Part shown: piece after piece, positions 50,040-61,565 of the stretch
Numbering within the stretch: the first letter of the stretch is position 1
How the letters are laid out: each line of letters opens with the position of its first letter
Assembly (NCBI RefSeq): GCF_029633865.1
Contig: NC_079230.1
Location: 26,711,068-26,775,067, forward strand
Source: Lampris incognitus
Lineage: Eukaryota > Chordata > Actinopteri > Lampriformes > Lampridae
Direction: 5' to 3'
DNA length: 64,000 nucleotides
Notes under the pieces: model-generated
Database searches by the model: none
What the model saw: only the letters and a program-made list of their open reading frames with translations
What the model was told of the DNA's origin: nothing
Position numbers and translations under genes: made by a program

Positions 50040-50485
50040 TTTTGGGGGGGGGATTTCCCCCTCCCTTTTTTTCTCTCCAGTTGTACTTGGCCAATTACCC
50101 CACTCTTTCGAGCAGTCCCGGTCGCTGCTCCACCCCCTCTGCCGATCCGGGGAGGGCTCCAGACTACCGCATGCCTCCTCCAATACACGTGGAGTTGCCA
50201 GCCGCTTCTTTTCACCTGACAGTGAGGAGTACTCACCAGGGGGACGTAGCGCATGGGAGGATCACACTTTTCCCCTCGAGTTCCCCCTCCCCTTCCCCCG
50301 AACAGGCGCCCCGACCGACCAGAGGAGGCGCTAATGCAGCGACCAGGACACATACCCACATCCGGCTTGCCACCCACAGACACAGCCAATTGTGTCTGTA
50401 GGGACGCCCGACCAAGCCGGAGGCAACACAGGGATTCGAACTGGTGATCCCCGGTGCTGTCTGTTGGTAGGCAACGGACAGCACC
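50040..50485 (-). mobile_element. tRNA-derived SINE, family A, copy 6
   Basis: Antisense copy with a T/G-rich tail at 50036-50075 and the tRNA-like head near 50400-50480. The head carries a small internal duplication (GCTGTCTGTTGG near 50456). Confidence 0.85.
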
Positions 50486-51064
50486 TTGACAATAGGCTGA
50501 TCAGTCGTATATCCATGTTTATCCAGAATATTTTTTTCAAGCTATCTATACTGAGGGGTCCAATCAAATTTCATGAATTAGCACACAAGCAATTCTTAAT
50601 TTTTCTATAAGTCAAGTTGTCCCCTGTGCGCCAACAAGCCCCATAAAACACAGCTGTGATAGTAAGTCCTCAGCCGGTCAGGGATTTTAGCAAATTTGAT
50701 TTTTAAGTTTTGGCGGCCTGTCCAGGGTGTCTCCCCGCCTGCCGCCCGATGACTGCTGGGATAGGCTCCAGCATCCCCGGGACCCTGACAGCAGGATAAG
50801 CAGTTTGGATAATGGATGGATGGATGGATGGATGGAAATGTATAAGAAAAATCAATGCAGTGGATTCCTCCTACATCCAGGGGGCGCCGTTCTGTAGGTG
50901 CCAGCAGTATTCTCTGACCTTCTGTGGGGGACTTTGACTAGAAAGAGTTTTTTTTTCTACATCATGAGGTATCACATTAACTTGGTGATAAAGTGCATGG
51001 GGCTGCATCCTTAAACAGTCCACATCCAATAGTTGGTAGAGCTAGATGACCTCCCCTGGAACTA
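50486..51064 (-). other. rbpj intron; LINE/SINE tail at 50705-50837
   Basis: Contains GCGGCCTGTCCAGGGTGTCT through (GGAT)n at 50815-50836, the same tail as in the SINE at 36475. Confidence 0.5.
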
Positions 51065-51740
51065 GGGCTGTCCTGAATACCGTTTTTTTTTCCGGGTGGG
51101 GTGGCTTCGAATATTCGGCAGCAAGTATTCGAAGGTATTCGAAGCTTCACTATCATGAGGTGGTTACTGTCTCCCAGAGAGAGAAAAAAATCGAGGGCGT
51201 TGGGTAGCATGGCGGTCTATTCCGTTGCCTACCAACACGGGTATCACCGGTTCAAATCCCCGTGTTTCCTTCGGGTTGGTCGGGCGTCCCTACAGACACA
51301 ATTGGGTGTGTCTGCAGGTAGGAAGCCGAATGTGGGTATGTGCCCTGGTCGCCGAACTAACGCCTCCTCTGGTCGGTCGGGGCGTCTATTCGTGGGGGGG
51401 GGGACTGGGGGTAACAGCGTGCTCCTCCCACGTGCTACGTCCCCCTGGCGATATGCCTCAATGTCAGGTGAAAAAAAGCGGCTGGCGACTCCACATGTCA
51501 CGGAGGAGGCATGTGGTAGTCTGCAGCCCTCCCCGGATCAGCAGAGGGGGTGGAGCAGCGACTGGGACAGCTCGGAAGAGTGGGGTAATTGGCTGGATAC
51601 AATTGGGGAGAAAAACGGGGGGGGGGGGGGGGGTCAAATAAATAAATGGATACATAAAAATTCGAATACTGATTTTGCCGTCGATTACCATTGTCAAAGA
51701 CCAAAGGTTTTGAAGCTTCAAAGCGTTCGAGTCAGTCCTA
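51065..51740. mobile_element. hAT-like MITE carrying SINE family A copy 7
   Basis: Left part (51065-51160) starts TAGGGCTGTCCTGAATAC and holds TTCGAATATTCGG; right part (51655-51740) holds ATTCGAATACTG and ends near TCAGTCCTA. Flanks CCTGGAAC and CCTGGCAAC differ by one base. The parts are separated by the SINE. Confidence 0.55.
51195..51645 (+). mobile_element. tRNA-derived SINE, family A, copy 7
   Basis: Full head and body, ending in a G16 run and AAATAAATAAATGG. Inserted in the MITE-like element. Confidence 0.88.
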
Positions 51741-53470
51741 CCTGGCAACAACTGATGATTTAATTTTCTTTTCCAATGAGAAAAGAACATTTTAAAAAAA
51801 CAAGCGAGACTCATTTGTTAATTGCATGATAGCGGGTAATAAAATCAGTGAGCTCATATTCGTCTCTGCCAGACCATGAGAGATGAGAGTCAATCTTCAC
51901 CTCTCGCACGTTTTACTTCTCGCTTACATGTGAGAGGCTTACGCGCCCGGCTGTTAAGAAAACCCGTCACATGCACTTCTGAAAACCGGTCTCCAGGCTA
52001 TTCAAACAAACTCAAACACTTCGGAATTTAATTGTGCTCATATAAACTGCTTGAAAGACTCGTGTACACCACTGAACCGGTATTGAAATGCTATTCAAAA
52101 AAAACAAACCCTCAAATACACCAGTGAAGTGCTGTTACATGCAATACTGCCAACCTGTCATATACACAACTTTAGCATGACTATTGAAACACTCCCGTAT
52201 ACACTATGAAAGCGCAGCCGAGACGCTGTCATACGCCAGTGGAAAAACTGTTGCTCGGGTATCCCAGTTCACGTGTGAGCGGACTCATGCTTGCTTACTG
52301 AAGCCTTTAATTTTAATGTCTTTTGGAAAACTGAAATTGCTGAAGTTATTCTCAGCTGAGTCGATGACTCGGGTGCACACTACTCAGAACACTGCTGCCA
52401 GACCTCATGTAAGGGGGGGGGGGGGACTAAGAGGAGGATTTGAGGATGAAGATTTGTGCAAAAACTAAACATGAAATTAAAAATGCGCTACCATCCCTGG
52501 GTGTCAGGCAGTGGGTGAGCGGCCTGCCCCCCCTCCCCCCCCCCCCCCTCTCTCTGTGCCTGGTTGATCACGGTGCACGAGAAGTAATGCGGCCAGTTGA
52601 ATAAACTGTGAATTAAGCTGCAGTTTCAGTGAGGCTTCAAATCCGATCCGCGACACTGCTGAAAACACTGCCTCCCCTCGTTTTTTGGGGTTGTTTTTTT
52701 TTGGCCCACAGATGGACGCTCTTTGGGATTAAGCCAATCGAATGTTCTGTTTTCACTAATGACTTCCATTTCTGGTGGACTTCCATTTCGGCGGAATAGT
52801 TTCCATTTCAGGTGCAAAGCTCTCGCACACAACACTGAAACGGTCTCAGTCACACACACACACACACACCGACAAATAGCTGGCACGCTCTCGGGCTCGA
52901 GCTGCAGTTTCTTAGAGGCGCATCTCAGCCGCGTGTCAACACCGAATGGCTGCAAGAAGTTTTCCATATTGTTTGTGAGGTGATTTCATAACGTATGATG
53001 GCGTAGTAAGCTGCGATTATACCTCTCAAATCGCAGGCCAATAGGTCGGAGTTAAAAATGTGTTTGCATGTGAGAGAGATGATTGAATTACATCCCACAT
53101 GGCACCTCATAATTCCACTGTTGATAGAACGAAGCCAGAGTTTAGAAACTGGTTCCGCTTTAAGAAATATTACCTAACAAACTTCAGTATTCCTTTTAGT
53201 TTTCCCTCCAAAACACATATACCCCTCTGTATTTTACATTTCTGACATCTGGCTGGCTCGCTGACACTCCATTCAGAATGAGTTACAGTCAGGGATCGGA
53301 TAGGAGCTCACCATTTCGGTCAAGGACATGTCAAAAAGGGAAACATGGCTGCCGGGGAAAACGGCGGTGACCCGGCTAAGCGTTTGGTTACAGGAAGTTC
53401 TCCTGCCGCAGCGCACTATCTATAACACTTTGGTCTGGGGGTACACGGGGCCATTTGTGGGTGTTTTCCC
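51741..53470 (-). other. rbpj intron, nothing recognised
   Basis: Homopolymer patches (G at 52411, C at 52530-52550) only. An ATG followed by GTGAGC on the - strand at 53325-53300 was examined as an alternative first exon and is out of phase. Confidence 0.4.
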
Positions 53471-53480
53471 CGCTCTTTGT

Positions 53481-53910
53481 CCATTTTTTTCCACCCTTTT
53501 TCTCCCCAGCTGTACCCGGCCAATTACCCCATTCTTCCGAGCTGTCCTGATCGCTGCTCCACCTCCTCTGCCGAGCCGGGGAGGGCTGCAGACTACCACA
53601 CGCCTCCTCCGACACATGTGGAGTCGCCAGCCGCTTCTTTTCACCTGACAGTGAGGAGTTTCGCCAGGGGGACGTAGCGTGTGGGAGGATCACGCTTATT
53701 CCGCCCAGCCCCCCTCACCCGGACAGGCGCCCCGACCGACCAGAGGAGGCGCTAGTGCAAAATACATACCCGCATCCGGCCTCCCATTCGCAGACATGGC
53801 CAATTGTGTCTGTGGGGACGCCCGACCAAGCCGGAGGTAACACGGGGATTCAAACAGGCGATCCCCGTGTTGGTAGGCAACGGAATAGACCGCCATGCCA
53901 CCCGGACGCC
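53481..53910 (-). mobile_element. tRNA-derived SINE, family A, copy 8
   Basis: Antisense copy; target duplication CGCTCTTTGT (53471-53480) and CGCTCTTCGT (53911-53920). Confidence 0.9.
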
Positions 53911-53920
53911 CGCTCTTCGT

Positions 53921-55002
53921 TCATGTTAATGTGAAATTGTTAGAATAGGTCGAAGGACTTCAATCATACCTAAAGGAAATGTGAAGCAGAGATCTTTTTT
54001 CTTTTTTTAACTCTGGTCTGGGTTTTTTTTTTTTTTTTTTTTACGATGTGTTTTGCCTTTCTGATGAATGCAGAAAAACAAACAAGGGGTGGACTTGCCT
54101 TAATCTGCAGTCCATCAACACCCACTGCTGTGTTGGATTTTTACTTTGTCACCAGAAAAAAACGGGAAGAAAATCAGGACGAAACTAAACTGCTATCAGA
54201 TGTCAGCCGAGCCTGAAGTGGGCTGATGGATTGCTATGCTCATTTTGGGGGTAGAAAGTATCATTTAATCATCTTTTATAGTATCTAGTAATTGCCTATT
54301 GTCACCCGTTATATGTTTTGTTCAAATTTGCTTTCCAAATCCACTTATCTGCCTCATTTTTTCCATCCCATCATTTTCCATCCCATCATGTCTCTTTCCC
54401 AATCTACAGTAACTCATACAAAAACAAAATTAACACTTATGACGGCATTACAAGGTCTGCCCCAAAACTGAACAGCCAGTTTATCAGAAAACATAGCGAC
54501 TCAACAACAGATCACCAACCCATCGTTGAGTAATATCGGTATAAGTCGTATAGTCATAACGTACCAAGCTTTCACCACAGAAGCCAGTCATTACGCAACA
54601 TGAATAAAACTGAAACAAACAAACAAACAACATGTCATGGTAGCACAGGAAGGACTCTTTTTTTTCTGGTCATATCGTTTACTCTTCACGGCATGAACAC
54701 CACACCGCAAAAGGGCTGCCAATTCAGGCTCGTCACCTCAGTCCTCTGCCCCAACACAAGGGTCAAAAATGATTGAGAAATCTACAAAATCATAACTAAC
54801 TGACACACTTCCACTAAGGGGAAGTAAAGATCCTAATATTACCAGAACTGAATCCTGACTTTTAAAACCTTTACACTTTTACTATGAATGCTCACGCAGC
54901 TCTCCTTGTATTCCATGACCATGACTCTGTCAGCTCCATCTTTGACCACGTGTGTCTATGTATGCAGACGACTCACCTCCGTTCTGTGGATGTATACTAT
55001 TA
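53921..55002 (-). other. rbpj intron, nothing recognised
   Basis: A/T-rich with a T18 run at 54024; no repeat or exon assigned. Confidence 0.4.
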
Positions 55003-55338
55003 GATCGATACACCGATATCACTTTTCCACTGCTGATACGATTATGAATACAAATCTTTAAATATTGCTCGATACCAAATATCGACCCAGGGCATTGCTT
55101 CTGGTGAACAGTGTAGATTTAGACCATCAGTTTGGCAGCAATAATTAGCGATACAATCACTTTTTTCCCCACAATTGAAGAAATACAGGTTTTTTTATGT
55201 GCCAAAAAATGCAGTAAATCAAGCAATTTCGCTTTTATTTATGACACTCATGGTACTGGATTTTAGTTTTAGGTAAAATCTGCAACACAGAACTTCACTT
55301 TAGCCTGGTATCAGCCCAATATCTAATACCAGTACTGC
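55003..55338. repeat. Possible hAT-like non-autonomous repeat
   Basis: GATCGATACACCGATATCAC at the left and TGGTATCAGCCCAATATC at the right resemble a common teleost repeat family. Ends and duplications were not resolved. Confidence 0.35.
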
Positions 55339-55349
55339 CGTTAGAATTA

Positions 55350-56045
55350 TTCGTTCATTCATTCATCATCAGCTGCTTCTCTGGGGTCGGGTCGCGGTGG
55401 CAGCAAGCTAAGTAGGGCACTCGAGATGTCCCTCTCCCCAGCAACGCCCTCCAGCTCCTCCTGGGAGATCCCAAGGCATTCCCAGGCCAGACTGGACATG
55501 TAGTCCCTCCAGCGAGTTCTGGGTCTACCCCGGGGTCTCCTCCCAGTTGGCTGTGCCCGGTAAACTTCCAAAAAAAGGCACCCAGGAGGCATCCTAATCA
55601 GATGCCCAAACCTCCTCAACTGGCTCCTTTCGACCCGAAAGAGCAGCAGCTCTACTCCGAGCTCCCTCCAAATGTCCGAGCTCTTCACCCTATCTCTAAG
55701 GCAGAGGCCAGACACCCTACAGAGGAAACTCATTTCAGCCACTTGCATCTGCGATCTCATCCTTTCGGTCAATACCCAAAGCTCAAGACCATAGGTGAGG
55801 ATTGGAACAAAGATTGACTGGGGAAATTGAGAGCTTTGCCTTCTGGCTCAGCTCCCTCTCACCACAATGATCTGGTACAATGTCCGCATTCCTGCTTATG
55901 CTGCACCAATCCGCCTGTCAATGTCCTGCTCCATCCTACCCTCACTTGTGAACAAGACCCTGAGATACTTGAACTCCTTCACTTGAGGCAACAACTCATC
56001 CCCAACCCGGAGGGAGCAATCCATCATTTTCTGGTAGAGAAATGA
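55350..56045 (-). pseudogene. RTE-type LINE 3' fragment
   Basis: On the - strand 55772-55359 gives the C-terminal tail of a Rex/RTE-like LINE: RSQLRRFGHLIRMPPG, RPRGRPRTRWRDY, EELEGVAGERD and LLPPRPDP. 56045-55780 continues upstream with CGGATTGGTGCAGC-type RT sequence. It is 5' truncated with frameshifts. Confidence 0.8.
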
Positions 56046-57339
56046 TGGATTGCTGTTGGAATTAGGATGTGTAATATTTGAGATTTTCTAAATTGTAGTA
56101 TTTTTGAGCCACAATTCAGAACCAAGGCTGACACAGGTTATGGCTAATATTTGTGCTTTTAAACCTTATTTTGGATTTATTTTTAGCAGGCTATAGCTTT
56201 GCAAATCCCCATATGAGCTACAAGACCATAGAGACCGAGTACTCGCTCTAACAAGGTGTCAAAAGCAGTGTGTTATGGCCTGTATTCTGTCAGCAACCTC
56301 CTCAGGGTTTTACAGAGACAAATGTTAATACCATGCACACACCAAGGTCGGAAATTGGAAAAGGCCTGAAGCAAAATACGCCCCCAAGAACAGGATCACA
56401 GGTGTTAAGAAAAACACCGCTGAACAAAAGGATAGAAAAATACAAGGAGACAGAATCGATACTCGTCCTCTTTCAAATAACTATTTATATGAAACGCCCA
56501 ATCGATTTACATTCTGTTATCTGCATGGTTTGTGTCTTCACTTGGAATCCTACATTTTTTTTGGGGGGGTGAGCTACTTTTCTTTTTCGAAGCGAGATGT
56601 TTTCACGACTTTTTACTTCACTTGAGCAAATTTGTCCTTTTTCTCTCTTTTCTGTTTCTGCACCTCATCACTGTGTTTCCACCACACAGATCATGTTTTA
56701 CCCCCAATGTTATTATCTGAAAAAACAAACAAACCAAGAGCTGTGAAATGTCCCAAAAATCTCTTTAAATACACCCCCCCCTTCCCTTCAAGAGATCACC
56801 TCCCTACCTCTTTGCTGAGAGAACACAGGAAGAAACAAACCCAGTGGAAACACAGAGCAAAAAGAAGAGGGGGGGGTTAAGGAGAAGAAAGGGAGGGGAG
56901 GGTTAGAATAGAAAAATCAATGCCCCGCGAGCTGCCTTTTCCCTCCTCTTCCCCACAGGTCCTCTTTCATCACATCCATCTATCGGAGAGCTTCTCTAAC
57001 ACCCGGCTTACGGACCACGCCTGGCACGAGGCCCTGTTGGAGGTACAACAACGTGGCACGTGGAGGTGGCTGCACAAGTGTGTGTGTGTGTGTGGGGGGG
57101 GGGGGGTTGCATGCAGGCATTTGTGTAGGAACCGCATGGAATGGATGAATATGTGCAACTGTCAAGTTACTTTCATGTTGCGTAGGATGCGGTGATTATG
57201 TGTGCCACCGGTGACGAATGATGGCACCGCAACTGGTTTGGGCATTGAATAAACCCACACACACACAAGCACACACATACACACACGGTGTTGTGCGGGG
57301 GGAGGGAAAAAAAAGACAAAAAGGTGAGGATGGTATCTG
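56046..57339 (-). other. rbpj intron, nothing recognised
   Basis: A GT/G-run patch at 57078-57108 and CA at 57258-57285; no coding sequence. Confidence 0.4.
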
Positions 57340-57900
57340 TAGCAGAAGAGAAAGGAGAGGGAGACAGAGAGAGAAAGTGCAAGTGAGTGAGAGTGAGTAT
57401 ACGTAAGATAGGTAAGAGAAAGCCAGAGAGATAGAGAGAGAGAGGGACGGAGAAGGAAAGAGAGGGAGAAAGAGAGAGAGAGAGGGACGGAGATAGGAGC
57501 CAGAGGAGGAGGAGAAGAGGTGGAATAATTATAGAGGAGGGCGATCAATAAGGTTCCCACAGTGAAATGCTGATGCCTCTACTGGGTAATGGATTCCAGA
57601 AGGCTCTCTCCTCCTCCTCCTAAACCTCTGCCTCTTTACACTGCAGACAAGAAGGAATGGATGCATGGAGGAGGTGGGGAGGGGGTTACAGTAGGGATAC
57701 TGTCTAACCACTGAAGATGAAAGACAAGGAGAAAAGAGGGCAATGAAGATCTTCTCGGCGAGGAAGGAAGGGAGGACTGCTGGGGAGGGAGGATGAGGAA
57801 GGATGGAGAGGTGGAGACAGACGCAAGAGGGCGAGAGAGAAAGAACGGGAGAGGGAGATGATAGATAAGGAGTCATGTCTGCACACCAGCCGTGTCAAGA
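57340..57900 (+). repeat. Purine-rich region
   Basis: GA-rich imperfect tract at 57340-57530 and again 57720-57870, purine on the + strand. Confidence 0.7.
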
Positions 57901-58126
57901 AAGTCACGTCATCTGTACTTCCAGCCGTGGTCTGTATTTTTCATCGTGAGTGAGATGAATGGTTTAATTTGCTCAGGCAAACACAGGTAACCAACAGAAA
58001 ATAAACTAAAAATTCAGTGTTGACAGGCCGGAGAAAAATGAACTGCAAAAAAATAAATCCCTTACATTTTACGAATGGGGTCAGTTATAAAAGCGACAAC
58101 ATTTTGCAGCCATTACTATGTAAGTA

Positions 58127-58127
58127 C

Positions 58128-58189
<62 letters not shown>

Positions 58190-58218
58190 CACAGACACAT
58201 ATATATATATACACACAG

Positions 58219-58283
<65 letters not shown>

Positions 58284-58286
58284 TAT
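58127..58286 (+). repeat. (AT)n/(AC)n compound microsatellite
   Basis: Three alternating AT and AC blocks, adjoining a Penelope-like fragment. Confidence 0.95.
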
Positions 58287-58605
58287 ATTAGTTGAGCACT
58301 TATAACACAATTGATGGTTTCGGAAAAAACGCTATATAGATAGATGGATAGAGATATATATAGATATAGATGTAGGAAAAAACTTTTAATACATAGCAGT
58401 ACAAGCTTGTTTTGTGCGTCATGCACTCATCAGCTGCTAATATATCTATATATATAGATATATATAGATATCTAGATATATAAAATCCAGTGACTCAAGT
58501 AAATTCTTTATGAGACAGTACAAGCCTGTTTCATGCCATAAGCAATTATTTTGTTCCCTATTTGTTGAGCAATTTTCCTGTCATTGAATATTTCTTTTAA
58601 CAGTT
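58287..58605 (-). mobile_element. Penelope-like terminal fragments
   Basis: TTAGTTGAGCACTTATAACA (58288) as at 45588, a hammerhead-like unit at 58394-58440, AAAATCCAGTGACTCAAGT (58482-58500) as at 45703, and a second, more degraded unit (58515-58545) with GAAACAGGC on the - strand but no CTGATGA. Confidence 0.6.
58394..58440 (-). ncRNA. Hammerhead ribozyme relic, core mutated
   Basis: On the - strand: stem I TAGCAG/CTGCTA (6 bp), CTGATGA, stem II GTGC/GCAC with loop ATGAC, then AAAAC where GAAAC is required (G12 to A at 58413), stem III CA/TG around AGCT and the T-A cut site. Loss of G12 should abolish cleavage. Confidence 0.7.
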
Positions 58606-58614
58606 TTATATATA

Positions 58615-58680
58615 TGTATATATACACACACACACACACACACATATACACATACACACATACATATATACACACATGTA

Positions 58681-58720
<40 letters not shown>

Positions 58721-58741
58721 CACACACACACACACATACAC

Positions 58742-58803
<62 letters not shown>
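58615..58803 (+). repeat. (AC)n/(GT)n/(AT)n compound microsatellite
   Basis: AC, CATA, GT, AC and a terminal AT run of about 20 units. Confidence 0.95.
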
Positions 58804-58809
<6 letters not shown>

Positions 58810-59690
58810 ATCCCCAAGCGATGCTGTAACTTCACAGGGTGCAATGGAAGGATAGAAAAAGAAAATAAATCCAAGTCATGAGGACTGAGATGGGATTTAT
58901 CTTTGTTTTTATTTCCTCGAGGGCAAAGCTGATGTTAGAGAAGCAGAAATAGAGAGCGAGGAAGGGAATGAGAGACAAAGCCACAAAGACAGAGAGAGAG
59001 GAAGAGAGAGAGAGAGAGCGAGCGAGAGATGGCGAAAGACACGAGGTGTTAGAAATGGCTTTGCAAGTTCTCTGGAAGATGAAAACATGGGCTGTTTCCT
59101 CTCACCTCAGCCCCTGTGCCTTCACATAGCTGACACACATTCCAAGCCACACAAACAAAAGCACAACAAACACAGGAAACCACATCAGCATACAGGTGTA
59201 AACAACTAGAAGGCATGGTAACTGCTGTGTCTGCAGCTTTCCCACATGGGGCTAGTAAGTGGCCTAGCATGTGCGACTGCTAAGTATCTGGTCCGAGTCT
59301 CATCACCCTGTCAGAGGACTGCATGCAGCGCTGATGGAAGATATCAGTTTTAATTATCAGTTTTAATTCCAGTAGAATAGTTTCTCTCCTGCTGCTAAAG
59401 TACAACACACCAATCAATAAAACTCAAACCCTGGAGAAACACAAACACGATGTGGCTCTGATCTCAAGTTTGACCCCCTGTTGGACCCCCCCACCCCCAA
59501 ACAGGTGCCCCGGCAGATGTGCCGTCCCCCTCCCCCCTTGATAAATGTGACTCAATAAGAGGCCCTTGGGTTTTAAAATAAGTGCCGGCTAATAAGGAAG
59601 AGGTCCAGAACAACAAGACTCAAACCCTCTCAATGAAATGTCCCCACTGTCACGTCTGGCTTGTAACTGTATTCTGTGCTTTCTGTGTCA
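58804..59690 (-). other. rbpj intron, nothing recognised
   Basis: Short GA-rich patch at 58988-59030; otherwise unassigned. Confidence 0.4.
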
Positions 59691-59699
59691 CTGCGCTGT

Positions 59700-60410
59700 A
59701 CAAAAGACATATCCGGCAGTACTAAAGACATATACTGAAGACATATTCAGCTGTACTGAAGACATATTTGGCTGTACTAAAGACATAGTCGCTATACTGA
59801 AGACATATTCGGCTATACTGAAGACGTATTCGGCTATACTGAAGACGTATTCGGCTGTACTGAAGACATATTCGGCAATGCTGAAGACATATTCGGCTGT
59901 ACTGAAGACATATTCGCTATACTGAAGACATATTCAGCTGTACTGAAGACATATTCAGCTGTACTGAAGACATATTGGGTGGCACTAAAAACATGTTGGC
60001 TGTACTGAAGACATATTTGGCTGTACTGGAGACATATTTGGCTGTACTGGAGACATATTTGGCTGTACTTAAGAAATATTTGGCGGCATTAAAGACATAT
60101 TTGGCTGTACTGAAGACATTTGGCTGTACTGAAGACGTTTGGCTGTACTGAAGACATAGTCGCTATACTAAAGACATATTCGGCTGTACTAAAGACATAC
60201 TTGGCTGTACTGAAGACGTATTTGGCTGTACTGAAGATATATTCACTATACTAAAGACATACTTGGCTGTAGCAGACATGTTTGGCTGTACAAGGACATA
60301 TCTGGCAATACAAACACATATTCTGGTGTACCGAAGACATATTTGGCTGCACCACAGACATGTTGGGCTGCACCAAAGAAATATTTGACCGTTTAGTGGA
60401 CATCTTGGTT
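59700..60410 (+). repeat. 21-bp minisatellite, ~33 copies
   Basis: Unit core CTGAAGACATATTCGGCTG with a 21-bp period. Copies at 59730-59990 are most regular, later ones carry small deletions (15-18 bp). Because the period is a multiple of three, one frame reads LKTYSAV repeats for 95 codons, but it has no other gene features. Confidence 0.9.
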
Positions 60411-61139
60411 TTTAATTTAGACTTTCAGCCGACGAGTTGTCTTTTGTCTGACTTTATCAAGATGGCTGGTCAGAGCAGACGGTTTATACCATCAACCACA
60501 CACACACACACACACATGCCAGAAGAGGAAAGGGAAGCTCTGTAAGAACAGAAGTTTCATCTGCTCTGCTCTCCATCCATTATCCCAATTCTCTATTCCC
60601 TCCTTCCTTCCTTCCTCCTCCTCCTCCTCTTTGCGTTCTGCACACTATCACTAATTCCACTAGTTACGTTAGGGACGAGGGACGGCGTGCGCCGACAGAC
60701 ACAGCAGGTGAGCAAATGTGCCAGGGTTCACGGTGCTTCTGTCTGCCGGACAACAGCGGGGTCCTCCAGAGGGACTTTGGGACACAGACGCGTGTAAACG
60801 GAAGCACAGAACGGTTTCGTTTATCAATACCGGCTTGTGTAAAACATTCAGTGACGAGGCTTGGAAAGAGGCAAATGTCCCAGAGGGAACACACGTCACA
60901 ATGTCACTGTTTCGATCCCCGTGACAGATAGTGGCTCCAACGGCAACGAGCGCAACGGCGTGGGGTCCTCAGCCGCTGAAGCCCTCACCCGTTTGCTCAA
61001 GATTTGGCAGAACAAGAGAGGATATCCACGCTCTGTAAAACCAAGCTCCCAAATAAAGCATGCAAATACTTATTTAATGCAACGTTTCACTCACACAGAC
61101 CTTCGACACACCTGTCGAAGACACACGTCCCGTCAAAGA
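60411..61139 (-). other. rbpj intron, nothing recognised
   Basis: CA run at 60499-60516 and (CCTT)/(CTC) patch at 60600-60630. GC content is higher at 60660-60960, but no exon could be supported. Confidence 0.4.
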
Positions 61140-61565
61140 TGCGTCCTGTCAGACCACCAAGGGCGGTCTGACAGGACGCGGAGGCGGGGCAAGCTAAGCT
61201 AACTGCCAGCATGTAGACCGGCAGTTAGCTTAGCCTGCCCCGCCTCTGCGTCCTGTCAAGACTGCCCTCGGCATTTCCTCTTCGGGCGCAGCTCCTGCCA
61301 GGGCCCAGCTCCTGCCAGGGCCCTGGTCCTTGGGCCCACAGGACGCGGCAGACCAGGCTCCCTCAGCAGATCCAATGCCAGCTCTCCCAGCCAGACACCC
61401 TCGACACACCTCCCCGCACTCCACATGACGACACTAAAAACACAGTCAAGGCTAGGCGAGGCCGCTGCCAGACCGCTCACGGTGTTATCGGAACTGCCGG
61501 TCTGCATGGGCTAGCAGTTAGCTTAGCCTGCCCCGCCTCCTGTCAGACCGCCCTTGAGACATGTA
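61140..61565. repeat. Unclassified hairpin repeat, third copy
   Basis: A near-perfect hairpin at 61157-61270: GGGCGGTCTGACAGGACGCG, then GGCAAGCTAAGCTAACTG, loop CCAGCATGTAGACCGG, and the complementary arm. A direct module follows (61263-61440), then a truncated repeat of it (61485-61555). Same family as 3971-5310 and 21075-21395. Confidence 0.8.

Noticed and set aside
53300..53330. Alternative rbpj first exon (ATG then GTGAGC on the - strand)
   Set aside because: The phase does not fit the exon at 49588; the only in-phase frame has a stop just upstream.
59638..59925. 95-codon ORF with LKTYSA(V/I/M) repeats as a gene
   Set aside because: It is the 21-bp minisatellite read in frame; the period alone keeps it open.
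59700..60410. CRISPR array
   Set aside because: The repeats are contiguous, without unique spacers, in a vertebrate genome.
60660..60960. GC-richer segment as a coding exon
   Set aside because: Both strands have short overlapping ORFs, but no recognisable protein and no consistent splice sites.
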